Shown here one piece after another: positions 6,101-13,996 of a stretch of DNA of 24,468 nucleotides. Position 1 is the stretch's first letter. Every line of letters begins with the position of its first letter. The notes beneath the pieces were generated by a model that ran no database searches, had not been told where the DNA came from, and saw only the letters and a program-made list of their open reading frames with translations. The stretch covers positions 1-24,468 of the forward strand of contig JAUKVZ010000024.1 in assembly GCA_032355985.1 (NCBI GenBank), in the 5' to 3' direction. The stretch is from Sarcodiotheca gaudichaudii (lineage: Eukaryota; Rhodophyta; Florideophyceae; Gigartinales; Solieriaceae). The position numbers and the translations under genes are program-made.

Positions 6101-9055
6101 TCACTTTCGTGGCCAGTCTCTTGGAAGCACGATGAGCGCGAGTTCCGCGAACTCCTCGATCACGAGTGGCTCGGTCTGGTCAGCCAAGCGATGGTGCTCG
6201 CGACCAAGAGTGGCAATCAAGTCACACTGTCACTCGACGACATTCGTCGGCTGTGGAGTACGCGCGGCGGATACCCACCTGTGTTCTCTCTGCTTGTGTC
6301 AGCATCGACTTACGATTGGATGGATGGCGAGGCAGTTTCAGAAACCGTCAAGTGGATCAAGAGTAAAATCCTTAGTTGGCCTGTTTCCTTTCAAGAGCGG
6401 GCAGACGCGCTCGCTGCGCTATCTGTAGTCGCCGCGCATGCCGGACTGATTGATGAAGCGAATTTGCTCACGGAGCTCGTGTCGTCAAACATGCTTGGGT
6501 ATGGCTATCACAAGGACTCGACCCTTCATTCAACACTCGATCTGATTTGCACGCTCGCCGAGTACGATCTCGGCGATCCTATTGAAACGTTGGAGCGAAT
6601 CGCTCCATGCGTTGCGGCTGTTCAAGACTGCACGGACGGAGATGAGACGCGGCACCTGCCATTGGAGTTGTTCGAAGTACTAACTCGAGTAGCGCCGGAC
6701 AGAGCGCCGGACTATCTGATTTGGATGCACGATGCTGAGGATTGGTACAACCTAGGGCGATGTCTTGAGCACTTCTTCGAAACCTCGGACATGGACAATC
6801 CGCTTCATCGTGCGCTGGGACGAACGGCAGGCAACTCGGCCGAGATCCAGACGTTTGCATCCGCGTGGCGCCGCTGGATAAACTCGGAGTGCTCAGACGA
6901 GCAAAGGCCATCTGAACTAGCCGCGCTGGAACGCTGGGAATCGATAACCAGTTGTGGAGTTGATGCCTCGGCGGCACCTTCGCACGGCGAGCTCGAAGGT
7001 CATTCGCATGCGGAGTCATCGACGAGATCAGAGACCTTTGAGGACCTAGTTTCCACTCTCGAAACCGTGGGCTTTTCTCGCGAACTCCGGGTGCGAGCCG
7101 ACTGGCCACTCCTAATCCGTCGTTGGTTTCCCACCTCGCTGAGCACCTCTAGAGCGAACGAACTGAAGAGGCTCGTAGAGCTGTGGCTGGAAAACGGAGA
7201 CCAATTCTCTTGCGAGATCACAGATAGCTTGTGGGAGGTATGTCTCAATAATGGTATGAGAGACTCGGCGTTCCGATTACTCTGCATGGCGCAGGCGCAA
7301 GGCCACGGCTGGTTCAGCTTCTGGGGATCGCCTGACGATTCACTCAATCGCCAGGAAGCCGTGCTCGGACATTTTTCTGAGCGCGCGGAGGAGTTTGTTC
7401 GAAGGTCAATTGAAGCTGCTGGCATTGAATCCGGAATCGGCCACCCAGACGTTGTGACGAAGTTTCTGGCCCGAGCAGATCGGGGCGACGTTGCAGCGGA
7501 TATCGTTGAGCGCTGGGTAGACCATGTCATTCGAATGTTTCCTGAATATCCGCTGCAAGATCAGCAGTGGGCGAATTCGGATGACCCAATTCATGGTGCA
7601 CTTGATCTCCTCGTTTCTCGGGTTTCGCATCCCAGCGCTGCAATTCGGGTGTCCGCTGCTCAAGAGCTCTCGAGGTTACCGAATCCTTCGCGCGCGGCCG
7701 ATTGCATGATTCGGAGAATCGAGGCCTGCCGCGACGATGGCGAATGCCTCGGCGAATGGCTAGCACTGCTTCTCTTACTGCGCGAAGCTCCTGAGGCCGT
7801 CAGTTCAGAAAAGATCAAGAGCGCTTGTGAGAACAAGGGCGAATTGAGTCTCATTTTGCGTCGTGAAGCACTACGCCTGAAGGGTGACGATGCAGAATCA
7901 GAACTGCGGCCCATTCATTCATTGCCCGGAGTCGTGCGCCCTGATTGGTTTGAGGAGATACTGCAAAGAGGCCCCCTCGGATACAGACTCAAGAGACTTT
8001 CGGATTCTCTTTCCAGTCTTGTTAGTGATGGCATCTATGCCCACGTCAAACTCCGTGGACTAACGAGGCGCCGAATTCACGATCTCATTAAGGCCGACAA
8101 CCTCTATTCGAGTCTCGATGATTCGTACACTCCTCATGACAATCGCTTATATGACATGTTGATTTCCGGTCTGTCAGCCACCGCTGCGAATGCTGGCGAC
8201 GAGATGAACGATGCCTCAGCCGAGAGAGTGAAGAGAATGGTCAGAGGTATTATTCCATTCGATCTTTCTTTCGCTCGTACTACCATCCATGCGCCTCCAA
8301 CATGGATTCCAGACAGAGTTCGCTCGGGCGGGCATACATCCGGAATCCAATCGTTCTCGCTTATTGACTGGAGTCGGGTCACTAAGGACGATCAATGCGA
8401 ATCTCGTCCGCTTGCGCTCGACGCTCAGGTGCGGCATCAAGGCGCTTCGGAGCATACGCGAGTCCTACCATTCCTCTATGAGTGGACCGGAGTCGAGCAA
8501 CCCGCACCGGAGCATGTTTACATGTACTTGGAAGGAACGTGGCTATCTCGAAAAGGTGATGATCTAGAAGCACTCCTCGACTTGCCCGGTGAGACCTTTG
8601 GCGAAGCTCCGTATTTTCCAGCAACGTGTGGAGGCTTATCGATCTTCGCGATTACTGGCGAACAGCGTTGTCTCGCACGCCGGTGGCATGCCCTTCATGG
8701 ATTCGTCGGTCCTATTCGGCTCTTACCCGATACACCATTCTCTGGAATTCTTAGCATGGAACAGTTGAATGGCGACCTAGTGTTCCTTGAGGCCCCATCA
8801 GCTGACCCGATTGCGATTGGTCGATTCTGGCAACTCGAGCGGCACGGCCCGATTCACAGGGAACTGGGATTGTCGGGCGGATTCACACTTGATGTCTCGC
8901 AGGAATGGCTAGCAAGTAGACTAGAGCGCATTGGACTGCGGCTAGCTTGGGTACAGAAAACAACGCTATCCTACTACGACAAGTATGGCAGACCGAAGGT
9001 GCGCCAAGACGAGGTCTTCTCGTTCCATAGCCTCTCCAAAGTTCTCATCCCTTGA
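3185..9055 (+). CDS. Avs-like giant STAND NTPase with N-terminal Cap4/DUF4297-like nuclease
   Basis: A 1956-residue protein in three parts. Residues about 15-200 resemble a Cap4/DUF4297-type PD-(D/E)XK DNA nuclease: Glu46, Asp54-Asp55 in ALDDVVI, and Gln68-x-Lys70 in EFIQVKY. A NACHT/STAND-type NTPase follows, with Walker A GPPGSGKSS at 273-281 (Lys279) and Walker B LLLVVLDGLDH ending at His385 (Asp381). From about 600 to 1550 the chain is helical and repeat-like, as in TPR or ARM sensor arrays, and about 1580-1956 is a strand-rich end I do not recognise. The size and order match AVAST (Avs) proteins, in which the C-terminal sensor binds a phage protein such as terminase or portal, driving tetramerisation and unleashing the nuclease. 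The type within Avs cannot be fixed by eye, and another NACHT nuclease family is possible. The start has a GAGAAG site just upstream. No interruptions were seen across 5.9 kb. Confidence 0.75.
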   Translation: MDPNDSNQRRAHASRRLGDDYQDIVGLEALLKLLVNPTNTSAVRFEADQAGALDDVVIQHVAHTEFIQVKYAVDRNQEWSVEDLTMPTRPGGKSLLRKWAAGWRSLVEQYSALEARVETNRIPGEDLNQYLVSDGTELNVRELDDTHPLIASTGLPASDARTFLQSLNFSFGNPMLEARLERIRSDFANLGVTDRGWASLLESMRRWARYIEGDGWLRVGDVRIAAKLWDPMEKPISQDFGSDPRVHVLVQSKIDTLLSLVLESKGQFTTVTGPPGSGKSSLLSALVNTAKNQQQRFHAVIRHHCYLSQDDLEHERRLQSNTAATDLCRQLYQTFASELRQHPDVSKLNLENPGVADLRDWIAICSEIAFDQGKLLLVVLDGLDHVYDERGKEELHVLLRQLPIPAPDGLHCVLGSQNRPNLLPSRLSTVVSHRYKHQGFDENEVRAYASGYLSHSPTSDVVSALCSVSEGNPLYLRYLLAEAESYDAIDSDWVIARPVYGGNIDSYYAALWTELNAVSRVLVIALSEVDFAFPTADVPSLMGAMNHSAAEIDSAMRATQHLVLQSKGGIRIYHSSFRFFLRELDKTKPIRTAALQAIRNWLSECGNDGLRWSYEWSYDLRLGNATPLLSGMTREWVKRSIRELRPIPRLLELMKLACNEALMRDNLALAYVTGSLIWTVQTAADLERDDGALADLRRCALRLRGFKPVARVAMAEGYSWDAPSLCEISRAAALQGDIDLSSDIFRHLQKRLSRDKYIDEQDVAQVYRAGACAGIEQDRIIRHHVANSERGSETINIAWAAYVHELALLRDFFGLSTLTVEDRLSDAERASAADKLAEFYDQARSSDFALKSLRRAAMTSSSNYLAFCLAAHEVGYEFGHPTSPFHHDLDSPPLLHGDRGTWRSRYALTFWRTLRLVVSNNREDLQTYREDLANDGRQRSKAMRTLTNIAEESGALFGDGNFSIDALCDHIDSLSWPVSWKHDEREFRELLDHEWLGLVSQAMVLATKSGNQVTLSLDDIRRLWSTRGGYPPVFSLLVSASTYDWMDGEAVSETVKWIKSKILSWPVSFQERADALAALSVVAAHAGLIDEANLLTELVSSNMLGYGYHKDSTLHSTLDLICTLAEYDLGDPIETLERIAPCVAAVQDCTDGDETRHLPLELFEVLTRVAPDRAPDYLIWMHDAEDWYNLGRCLEHFFETSDMDNPLHRALGRTAGNSAEIQTFASAWRRWINSECSDEQRPSELAALERWESITSCGVDASAAPSHGELEGHSHAESSTRSETFEDLVSTLETVGFSRELRVRADWPLLIRRWFPTSLSTSRANELKRLVELWLENGDQFSCEITDSLWEVCLNNGMRDSAFRLLCMAQAQGHGWFSFWGSPDDSLNRQEAVLGHFSERAEEFVRRSIEAAGIESGIGHPDVVTKFLARADRGDVAADIVERWVDHVIRMFPEYPLQDQQWANSDDPIHGALDLLVSRVSHPSAAIRVSAAQELSRLPNPSRAADCMIRRIEACRDDGECLGEWLALLLLLREAPEAVSSEKIKSACENKGELSLILRREALRLKGDDAESELRPIHSLPGVVRPDWFEEILQRGPLGYRLKRLSDSLSSLVSDGIYAHVKLRGLTRRRIHDLIKADNLYSSLDDSYTPHDNRLYDMLISGLSATAANAGDEMNDASAERVKRMVRGIIPFDLSFARTTIHAPPTWIPDRVRSGGHTSGIQSFSLIDWSRVTKDDQCESRPLALDAQVRHQGASEHTRVLPFLYEWTGVEQPAPEHVYMYLEGTWLSRKGDDLEALLDLPGETFGEAPYFPATCGGLSIFAITGEQRCLARRWHALHGFVGPIRLLPDTPFSGILSMEQLNGDLVFLEAPSADPIAIGRFWQLERHGPIHRELGLSGGFTLDVSQEWLASRLERIGLRLAWVQKTTLSYYDKYGRPKVRQDEVFSFHSLSKVLIP

Positions 9056-9193
9056 CTCGCCGCGAAAGCCCGAACCCAACGGCGTTCTCAGGTCTGCGGA
9101 TACCAAGTGCGAGCAGAAGCACAGTAGCACTGTTCTCTCTTGCGGAGATCAATGCTCGTTAATCGGATGACAACCTATCGATGAGATTGCGGA

Positions 9194-10147
9194 ATGGGAA
9201 TGCCACGAAGAGTCGATCTAGATCGCTGGGCGCCCTCATTGACGCAGTTGGACAAGTGGCTCCGAGCCGAGCACCCGACGGCGTCGCGCCTGTGGCTCAA
9301 TCGCCTTCTTTCGAATGACCAAACGAGAGTCGAAGCAGCTGTCGCCGAAGCAGTTGTGTGGGATCATCTTCTCAGTCGTACTTGCTCGGTCGACCTGATC
9401 GAGGATCACAAGACCCCCGGCGTCGACTTCGAGTTCTCGTCAAACGGACAGCGTTTTCGAGTGGAAGTGACAAATCTCTCGTCGGCGGCCGTCTCGCGGG
9501 CCAGCGGATTGGCCGACGCGCCACCTTCCGGCGGTGCGCGGAACTACGCCCTCCTGACAAAAAGGATTCGAGCGAAGGTTCGCAGCAAGCTCCGCCAGGC
9601 GAGATACTCAGCCGAATATCCAACACTGATAGCGGTCACAACTCTTCACGAGCAAGCGAGCCGAGCCTGCGTCAATCGAACAGCGGTAGAGTTCGCGATG
9701 GGCTCGACGCCGGCGATCACCTACGACTACGACCCGGAATCGGGCGAAGCGATTGGCGAGGCGTATCAATCGACGGATCTCCGGGAGTCCGTGTTCCTCT
9801 CACCGAATCCGATCCTCGGCGCCGATGGCAGGCCGATCATCAAAGCGAAATTCGAGCCCATCTCTGGGTTCCTGCTCGGTGGGTTCGGGCTGGACCCAAG
9901 CGCTGTCCGAGTGTTCGGCGCTCTGAATCCTGCTGCCAAACGCCCGTTCGACCCTCTGCTCTTGACCGATGTGCCATTTTGCGAGCTGTCGCCGTGGCCG
10001 GTCACAGATTCGATCCAGTTTCAATGGACAATCACCGCCGCGGACGAAGCGGAATCAAGCCGACGAGCGTCAGAGCGAAGGCTACGGAAAGCCGGTCTAG
10101 GCCATATGGTCGATGCGATCCGAGAGGATTTGAAGAACTCCCAGTAA
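9194..10147 (+). CDS. PD-(D/E)XK-like protein of unknown role
   Basis: A 317-residue protein without a family I can name. Residues 47-95 have the look of a restriction-endonuclease-like core: a helix with Glu52, then Asp78 in GVDFEF, then Glu91 in FRVEVTNL. The usual lysine is replaced by Thr93, as in some divergent members, so it may be an altered or inactive nuclease. The C-terminal 30 residues are charged and helical. Two starts are possible, ATG 9194 and ATG 9200; the second is preceded by GGAATGGG, which could act as ribosome binding site. It lies 138 bases after the giant STAND gene in the same direction, with GC content between that block and the next cassette. It ends before a strong terminator, so it may be the last gene of the defence transcript. 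A longer frame on top of it (9358-10611) looks like a shadow. Confidence 0.5.
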   Translation: MGMPRRVDLDRWAPSLTQLDKWLRAEHPTASRLWLNRLLSNDQTRVEAAVAEAVVWDHLLSRTCSVDLIEDHKTPGVDFEFSSNGQRFRVEVTNLSSAAVSRASGLADAPPSGGARNYALLTKRIRAKVRSKLRQARYSAEYPTLIAVTTLHEQASRACVNRTAVEFAMGSTPAITYDYDPESGEAIGEAYQSTDLRESVFLSPNPILGADGRPIIKAKFEPISGFLLGGFGLDPSAVRVFGALNPAAKRPFDPLLLTDVPFCELSPWPVTDSIQFQWTITAADEAESSRRASERRLRKAGLGHMVDAIREDLKNSQ

Positions 10148-10315
10148 CCCCGAGTCGAAGCGTCGGCGCCCGTCAATCAACATGGGCGAGCCCGCCGCCG
10201 GAGCAGACTGACACCAGAAGCGGATCGAGCCATAGCCTGTTCACACCTGCCCAGAGGAACTGCCAAGGCCGATTCTCCACCCAAAGCTCCAGCTTGGTTC
10301 CCCTCGGGGAGCTTC

Positions 10316-10350
10316 AAGCGCCACCGCGAACTGCGGTGGCGCTTTGTTTA
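10316..10350 (+). terminator. Strong Rho-independent terminator
   Basis: AAGCGCCACCGC at 10316-10327 and GCGGTGGCGCTT at 10333-10344 form a perfect 12-bp stem with a GAACT loop, followed by TGTTTA. A weaker pairing of AAGCTCC with GGAGCTT lies just upstream. It separates the defence block from the serine-recombinase cassette. Confidence 0.85.
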
Positions 10351-10725
10351 ATAGGCTGGCGCGGAATCAGGCCGCCGCCTCGTTGCCCGCAAACCCGCGT
10401 CCCACCGGAGGTTCCGGCCAGAGCCGAATCCCCCCGCGCTCTCGCGCTCGAAGCGTCGAGATCGACGGTCGAACCGGACCACGGGTTTCTCGATCGCGGC
10501 GCCGACCTGAACTCTCAAACTCTCAGACTCTCTGGTTCACTCACGCCGCAGTGTTCGCACAGCGTTCTGCTCGCTGCCTGTTGTCGATTCGAACCGCGAC
10601 GGCGTAGGTGATCGGTAGCGGGCGCCTGACGCGGGCGGCCCAGACGATCCATTGAGATCGCCAGACGACAGGCCGGGCGCGAAGCGCAGGTCGGCGTGGG
10701 CACACTCCCATCAAGGTCAGTGCTC
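10351..10725. other. Gap without a convincing gene
   Basis: High-GC sequence after the terminator. It contains short direct repeats of ACTCTCA (about 10512-10530) and a TTCGAA tRNA-like motif near 10588 that does not fold into a T-arm. Open frames here (for example 10344-10607) have arginine- and proline-rich shadow-like translations and no ribosome binding site. The promoter of the downstream cassette probably lies here, but I cannot place it. Confidence 0.4.
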
Positions 10726-10968
10726 ATGTCACGAACGCGCAATTACGCGGATCCCGACGAACTCACATCCGACCAACGTCTCGCCGAGGTCGCCGCGATT
10801 CTCGCGCAGGGTTGCCGCCGCGTGGCCGACAACGGGCAGATTCCCTCTGAATCAAGCGAGAACTCTCCAGTTGGTTCGCCAGCATGCCTTGATCGTGCGC
10901 AGGAAGAAGCCCTCATGGACGAACCGGTTAACGAACCCGGAGAACGGAGAGTCGGCCAATGTCCATGA
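10726..10968 (+). CDS. Small conserved protein of serine-recombinase cassettes
   Basis: An 80-residue acidic protein. Residues about 7-30 (ADPDELTSDQRLAEVAAILA) form one predicted amphipathic helix; the rest is probably disordered. Short proteins with a similar DELT-x-DQRLAEVAAILA segment are familiar to me beside DUF2924 and large serine recombinases, although no function is known. The frame extends back to 10696, but the ATG at 10726 begins the conserved MSRTR part and is preferred; its ribosome binding site is weak. The stop overlaps the ATG of the DUF2924 gene as ATGA, so the two are translationally coupled. Confidence 0.65.
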   Translation: MSRTRNYADPDELTSDQRLAEVAAILAQGCRRVADNGQIPSESSENSPVGSPACLDRAQEEALMDEPVNEPGERRVGQCP

Positions 10969-11471
10969 ACTTCAACGCGATGCTTATAGCCCTCAAGCGA
11001 ATGACCGTGCATGAGCTGCAGGATCGCTACATCGAGGTCTTCGGTGAACGCACGCGTTCCAACCACAAGCGGTACCTGATCAAGCGCATCGCCTGGCGTC
11101 TGCAGGCGCAGCACGAGGGAGACCTCTCCGCACGAGCCAAGCGGCGCGCAAAGGAGCTGGCGAACGACGCTGACCTTCGAAGCCATCCACCCAAGGCGAA
11201 GGCGTCGAGTATTCCACTTGAGGGTGATCTCGTAGTGCGGGCCAAGTTCGACGTTCCCATCGATGAACGGCTGCCGATGCCCGGGACGATCCTCTCCCGT
11301 GAATACAAGGGCCGAGTCATTCTCGTCCACGTGCTGCGACGCGGATTCGAATACGAGGGTGAGGTGTACCGCTCGCTCTCTGCGGTCACCAAGGCCGCGA
11401 CCGGCAGCCACTGGAACGGCTACCACTTCTTCGGCTTGAAGTCGCCGACCAAGAACGGGGGCAACTCATGA
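10965..11471 (+). CDS. DUF2924 protein, partner of the serine recombinase
   Basis: A protein of about 168 residues of the DUF2924 family. Recognisable parts are the N-terminal MTVHELQDRYIEVFGE helix, the NHKRYLIKRIAWRLQ segment, and the C-terminal GRVILVHVLRRGFEYEGE and SLSAVTKAATGSHWNGYHFF blocks. The C-terminal part resembles small DNA-binding modules (a SAP-like or homing-accessory fold has been suggested for similar proteins), so a DNA-binding accessory role is an inference. Two starts are possible, ATG 10959 and ATG 10965; the second overlaps the preceding stop as ATGA, the pattern repeated at every junction in this cassette, so I use it. Its own stop overlaps the recombinase ATG in the same way. 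DUF2924 genes next to large serine recombinases are common, which supports the assignment. Confidence 0.85.
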   Translation: MNFNAMLIALKRMTVHELQDRYIEVFGERTRSNHKRYLIKRIAWRLQAQHEGDLSARAKRRAKELANDADLRSHPPKAKASSIPLEGDLVVRAKFDVPIDERLPMPGTILSREYKGRVILVHVLRRGFEYEGEVYRSLSAVTKAATGSHWNGYHFFGLKSPTKNGGNS

Positions 11472-13024
11472 GCCGACAGAATGGAGCGCCCACGGCGCCC
11501 GAGATCCGATGCGCGATCTACACGCGCAAGAGCACCGAAGAGGGCCTCGACCAGGACTTCAACTCACTCGACGCCCAGCGCGAGAGCGCCGAGGCGTATA
11601 TCGCCAGCCAGAAGAATGAAGGCTGGGCCTGCCTTCCTGAGCGCTATGACGATGGCGGCTATACGGGCGGCAACATCGATCGACCCGCGCTGAAGCGCTT
11701 GCTGACCGACATCGAAGCCGGGCGGGTCGATTGCATCGTGGTCTATAAGGTAGATCGTCTAAGCCGGTCGCTGATGGACTTTGCGCAGATGATGACGATC
11801 TTCGAACAACACAGCGTCTCGTTCGTCTCTGTCACGCAACAGTTCAACACCACGCATTCGATGGGAAGGCTAACACTCAACATCCTGCTCTCGTTCGCCC
11901 AGTTTGAACGAGAGCTCATCAGTGAGCGGACGCGCGACAAGATCGCCGCGTCTCGGCGCAAGGGGAAGTGGGCCGGAGGCAGGCCGATCCTCGGCTACGA
12001 TGTCGATCACAGCAGCCCGCGACTGGTCGTCAATGAGAAGGAGGCCAAGCGCGTCCGGGCGATCTTCGCCCTCTACCTCGAGAAACAGTCTCTGCTAAAG
12101 ACCGCCGCCGAACTTGAGCGGCGCGGCTGGCAGACCAAGCTGTGGACCAGTCGCAGCGGTCTTGTCCATGGCGGCGTCCCATTCAATAAGACGCGCGTTC
12201 ACGGCCTCCTCGCCAACGTGGCCTACCTCGGCAAGGTCCGCCATCACGACAACGTATACGAGGGCGAGCACGATTCAATCGTCGATGCGGCGGTGTTCGA
12301 AGAGGTCCAGCAGACGCTTCGAGCGAATGGACGCACGGGCGGCGCGCACATCCGCAACAAGCACGGCGCACTGCTCAAGGGCCTGCTCTATTGCGGGCCC
12401 TGCGGCGCCGCGATGGGCCACACCTACACGAAGAAGAATGGATCGACGCTCTACCGCTACTACGTCTGCGGTGCCGCGCAGAAGCGCGGCTTTCACTCAT
12501 GCCCGTCCCGGTCACTCCCGGCGCTTGAGATCGAGCGGTTCGTTGTCGATCGCATCCGAGGTATCGGACAAGATCCATCGTTGCTGGCGGCGACGCTCGA
12601 GCAGGCCATGGAGCAGGAAGAGTCTCAGATCGGCGCCCTGGCGCAGGAACGCCGTGCGGCGACCCGAGAGTTGAAGCGGCTCAATCGCGAGATCCGATCC
12701 GCCGCCCTTGACGCAGACGCCGATCCGCATGCCGCAGCGCGGCTGGCCGATCTGCAGGACCGGCTTCGTGATGAGGAAATGCGTCACGCGGAGAACCATC
12801 AACAGATAGAGGCTGCGCAGTCCCGGCTTATCACCCGCGAGGATCTCGAGGCCGCGATGGCAGTGTTCGATCCGATGTGGGATGCGCTCAGCCCGCGTGA
12901 GCAGGCGCGAGTCCTCCAACTGCTGATACGACGCGTCGAGTACGACGGTGAGAAAGGAAGCGTTTCGATCACCTTCCGGCCGGATGGGATCAAGGCGCTG
13001 ACGAACGGAGGAGTCTCAGCATGA
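11468..13024 (+). CDS. Large serine recombinase
   Basis: A 518-residue DNA integrase or excisionase of the large serine recombinase family. The N-terminal resolvase domain (about residues 13-155) has the nucleophile Ser22 in YTRKST, the SLDAQRE and VDRLSRS motifs, and the long FERELISERTRDKI helix that leads into the Recombinase domain (about 170-280). A zinc ribbon follows with Cys309, Cys312, Cys334 and Cys345. Residues about 370-460 form a coiled coil of the kind that controls direction of recombination. Length and domain order are normal and no damage was seen. Such enzymes join short attP and attB sites without host factors. It is coupled by ATGA overlaps to the genes on both sides. Whether it moves the block to its left, the QueC-like operon to its right, or only itself cannot be told without the att sites. 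Confidence 0.95.
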   Translation: MSRQNGAPTAPEIRCAIYTRKSTEEGLDQDFNSLDAQRESAEAYIASQKNEGWACLPERYDDGGYTGGNIDRPALKRLLTDIEAGRVDCIVVYKVDRLSRSLMDFAQMMTIFEQHSVSFVSVTQQFNTTHSMGRLTLNILLSFAQFERELISERTRDKIAASRRKGKWAGGRPILGYDVDHSSPRLVVNEKEAKRVRAIFALYLEKQSLLKTAAELERRGWQTKLWTSRSGLVHGGVPFNKTRVHGLLANVAYLGKVRHHDNVYEGEHDSIVDAAVFEEVQQTLRANGRTGGAHIRNKHGALLKGLLYCGPCGAAMGHTYTKKNGSTLYRYYVCGAAQKRGFHSCPSRSLPALEIERFVVDRIRGIGQDPSLLAATLEQAMEQEESQIGALAQERRAATRELKRLNREIRSAALDADADPHAAARLADLQDRLRDEEMRHAENHQQIEAAQSRLITREDLEAAMAVFDPMWDALSPREQARVLQLLIRRVEYDGEKGSVSITFRPDGIKALTNGGVSA

Positions 13025-13440
13025 CCGACGGATTGACGATCGAGTTCTCTGTCCACAGGCACAAGGGCGCCCGGTGCGAATTGCGAGATGGTGATGCGCC
13101 AGCCGAGCCGGCGGCGCCAAAGCCACCACCGGGCAACGTACCGCGCGTCTCGCGGCTGATGGCGCTCGCGATCCGGTTCGAGCAGCTGATCCGCGATGGT
13201 GAAATCGCGGACTACGCCGACGTCGCACGACTGGGCCATGTCACAAGAGCCCGCGTGACACAGATCATGAACCTGCTCAATCTGGCGCCTGACATCCAGG
13301 AGGAGATCCTGTTCCTCCCTCGCACGGTGACGGGGCGCGACGCGATTACCGAGCGCGAGCTGCGACCAATCGCGTGCGAACTGGACTGGAACAAGCAGAG
13401 AAAGACGTGGCGACTTTTGAAGGTTGAGGCTAGGTCCTGA
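13021..13440 (+). CDS. Small HTH protein ending the recombinase cassette
   Basis: A 139-residue protein with a disordered proline- and alanine-rich segment (about 26-40) and a helix-turn-helix at about 64-88 (DYADVARLGHVTRARVTQI), similar to the ParB/KorB-type HTH. The C-terminal part, ITERELRPIACELDWNKQ, is shared with the decayed copy downstream. GGAGGAG at 13007-13013 gives a strong ribosome binding site, and the ATG overlaps the recombinase stop. Proteins of this type commonly end DUF2924-recombinase cassettes. I infer a DNA-binding accessory or directionality factor, or a regulator of the cassette; the sequence does not separate these. Confidence 0.75.
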   Translation: MTDGLTIEFSVHRHKGARCELRDGDAPAEPAAPKPPPGNVPRVSRLMALAIRFEQLIRDGEIADYADVARLGHVTRARVTQIMNLLNLAPDIQEEILFLPRTVTGRDAITERELRPIACELDWNKQRKTWRLLKVEARS

Positions 13441-13599
13441 GTAGACGCTGTCGCGTCAGATCGGGAACGATCCGCGTGTAACTGATAGCGCAGAGGCAAT
13501 TCGGTCTGACAAGTACGTATGACCCCCCCTTGCCAGGTGACCTAGAGGTCCTCGATGTAAGTCACATTCGAAACCAGTTCACCCCAGACACTGCTCGGT

Positions 13600-13815
13600 G
13601 GCGACGAGTTGTCGCGGCGATCGCAGGGCTCGGCCACGTCACCCGGGCCCGCGTGAGCTGAATCGTCAACCTCCTTAACCTCGCTCCTGACATCTAGGAG
13701 GCGATTTTGTTCCTCGCTCCGGTGGCCGGGGAGGGGGACGTGGTGTCGGAGAGGAAATATCGGAGGATCGCCAATGAACCGGATTGGGAGTGCAGCGAGA
13801 GATCTGGCGGGTTGT
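13600..13815 (+). pseudogene. Decayed second copy of the recombinase-cassette HTH gene
   Basis: Translation resembles the preceding HTH gene over its last 60-70 codons: GLGHVTRARV, NLLNLAPDI and AILFL are recognisable, and the downstream part (SERKYRRIANEPDW) matches the position of TERELRPIACELDW in the intact gene. The reading frame is interrupted, so it is no longer a gene. The C-terminal part differs enough from the intact copy that it is more likely a relic of a related, older cassette than a recent duplication. No recognisable recombinase or DUF2924 remnant precedes it: the flanks 13441-13599 and 13816-13996 hold nothing I can identify. Confidence 0.75.
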
Positions 13816-13996
13816 CTGCAGCTGACACAGAACTGTGTGAATGAGCGATCCATGCTTCTCCGTTCATGTGCCCTCCCAACAGCACCTCATTGTCGACATG
13901 CCACAAGCTACGGCAGCCGCTAGCCTTGCACCTGACGGCTCAGCGATCACGGCGTCGTAGCCTTGACTAGTAGCCGTCTTCCGATGGACTGGCGAC

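Noticed and set aside
10575-10610. TTCGAA tRNA T-loop-like motif
   Set aside because: The flanking bases do not pair as a T-arm on either strand and no other tRNA parts are nearby.
9358-10611. A 417-codon plus-strand open frame over the nuclease-like gene and the terminator
   Set aside because: Arginine-, serine- and proline-rich translation running through a strong terminator; it shadows the gene at 9194 and has no ribosome binding site.
10744-11426. A minus-strand 227-codon frame opposite the first two cassette genes
   Set aside because: Shadow of two genes coupled by an overlap and recognised as part of a known cassette.
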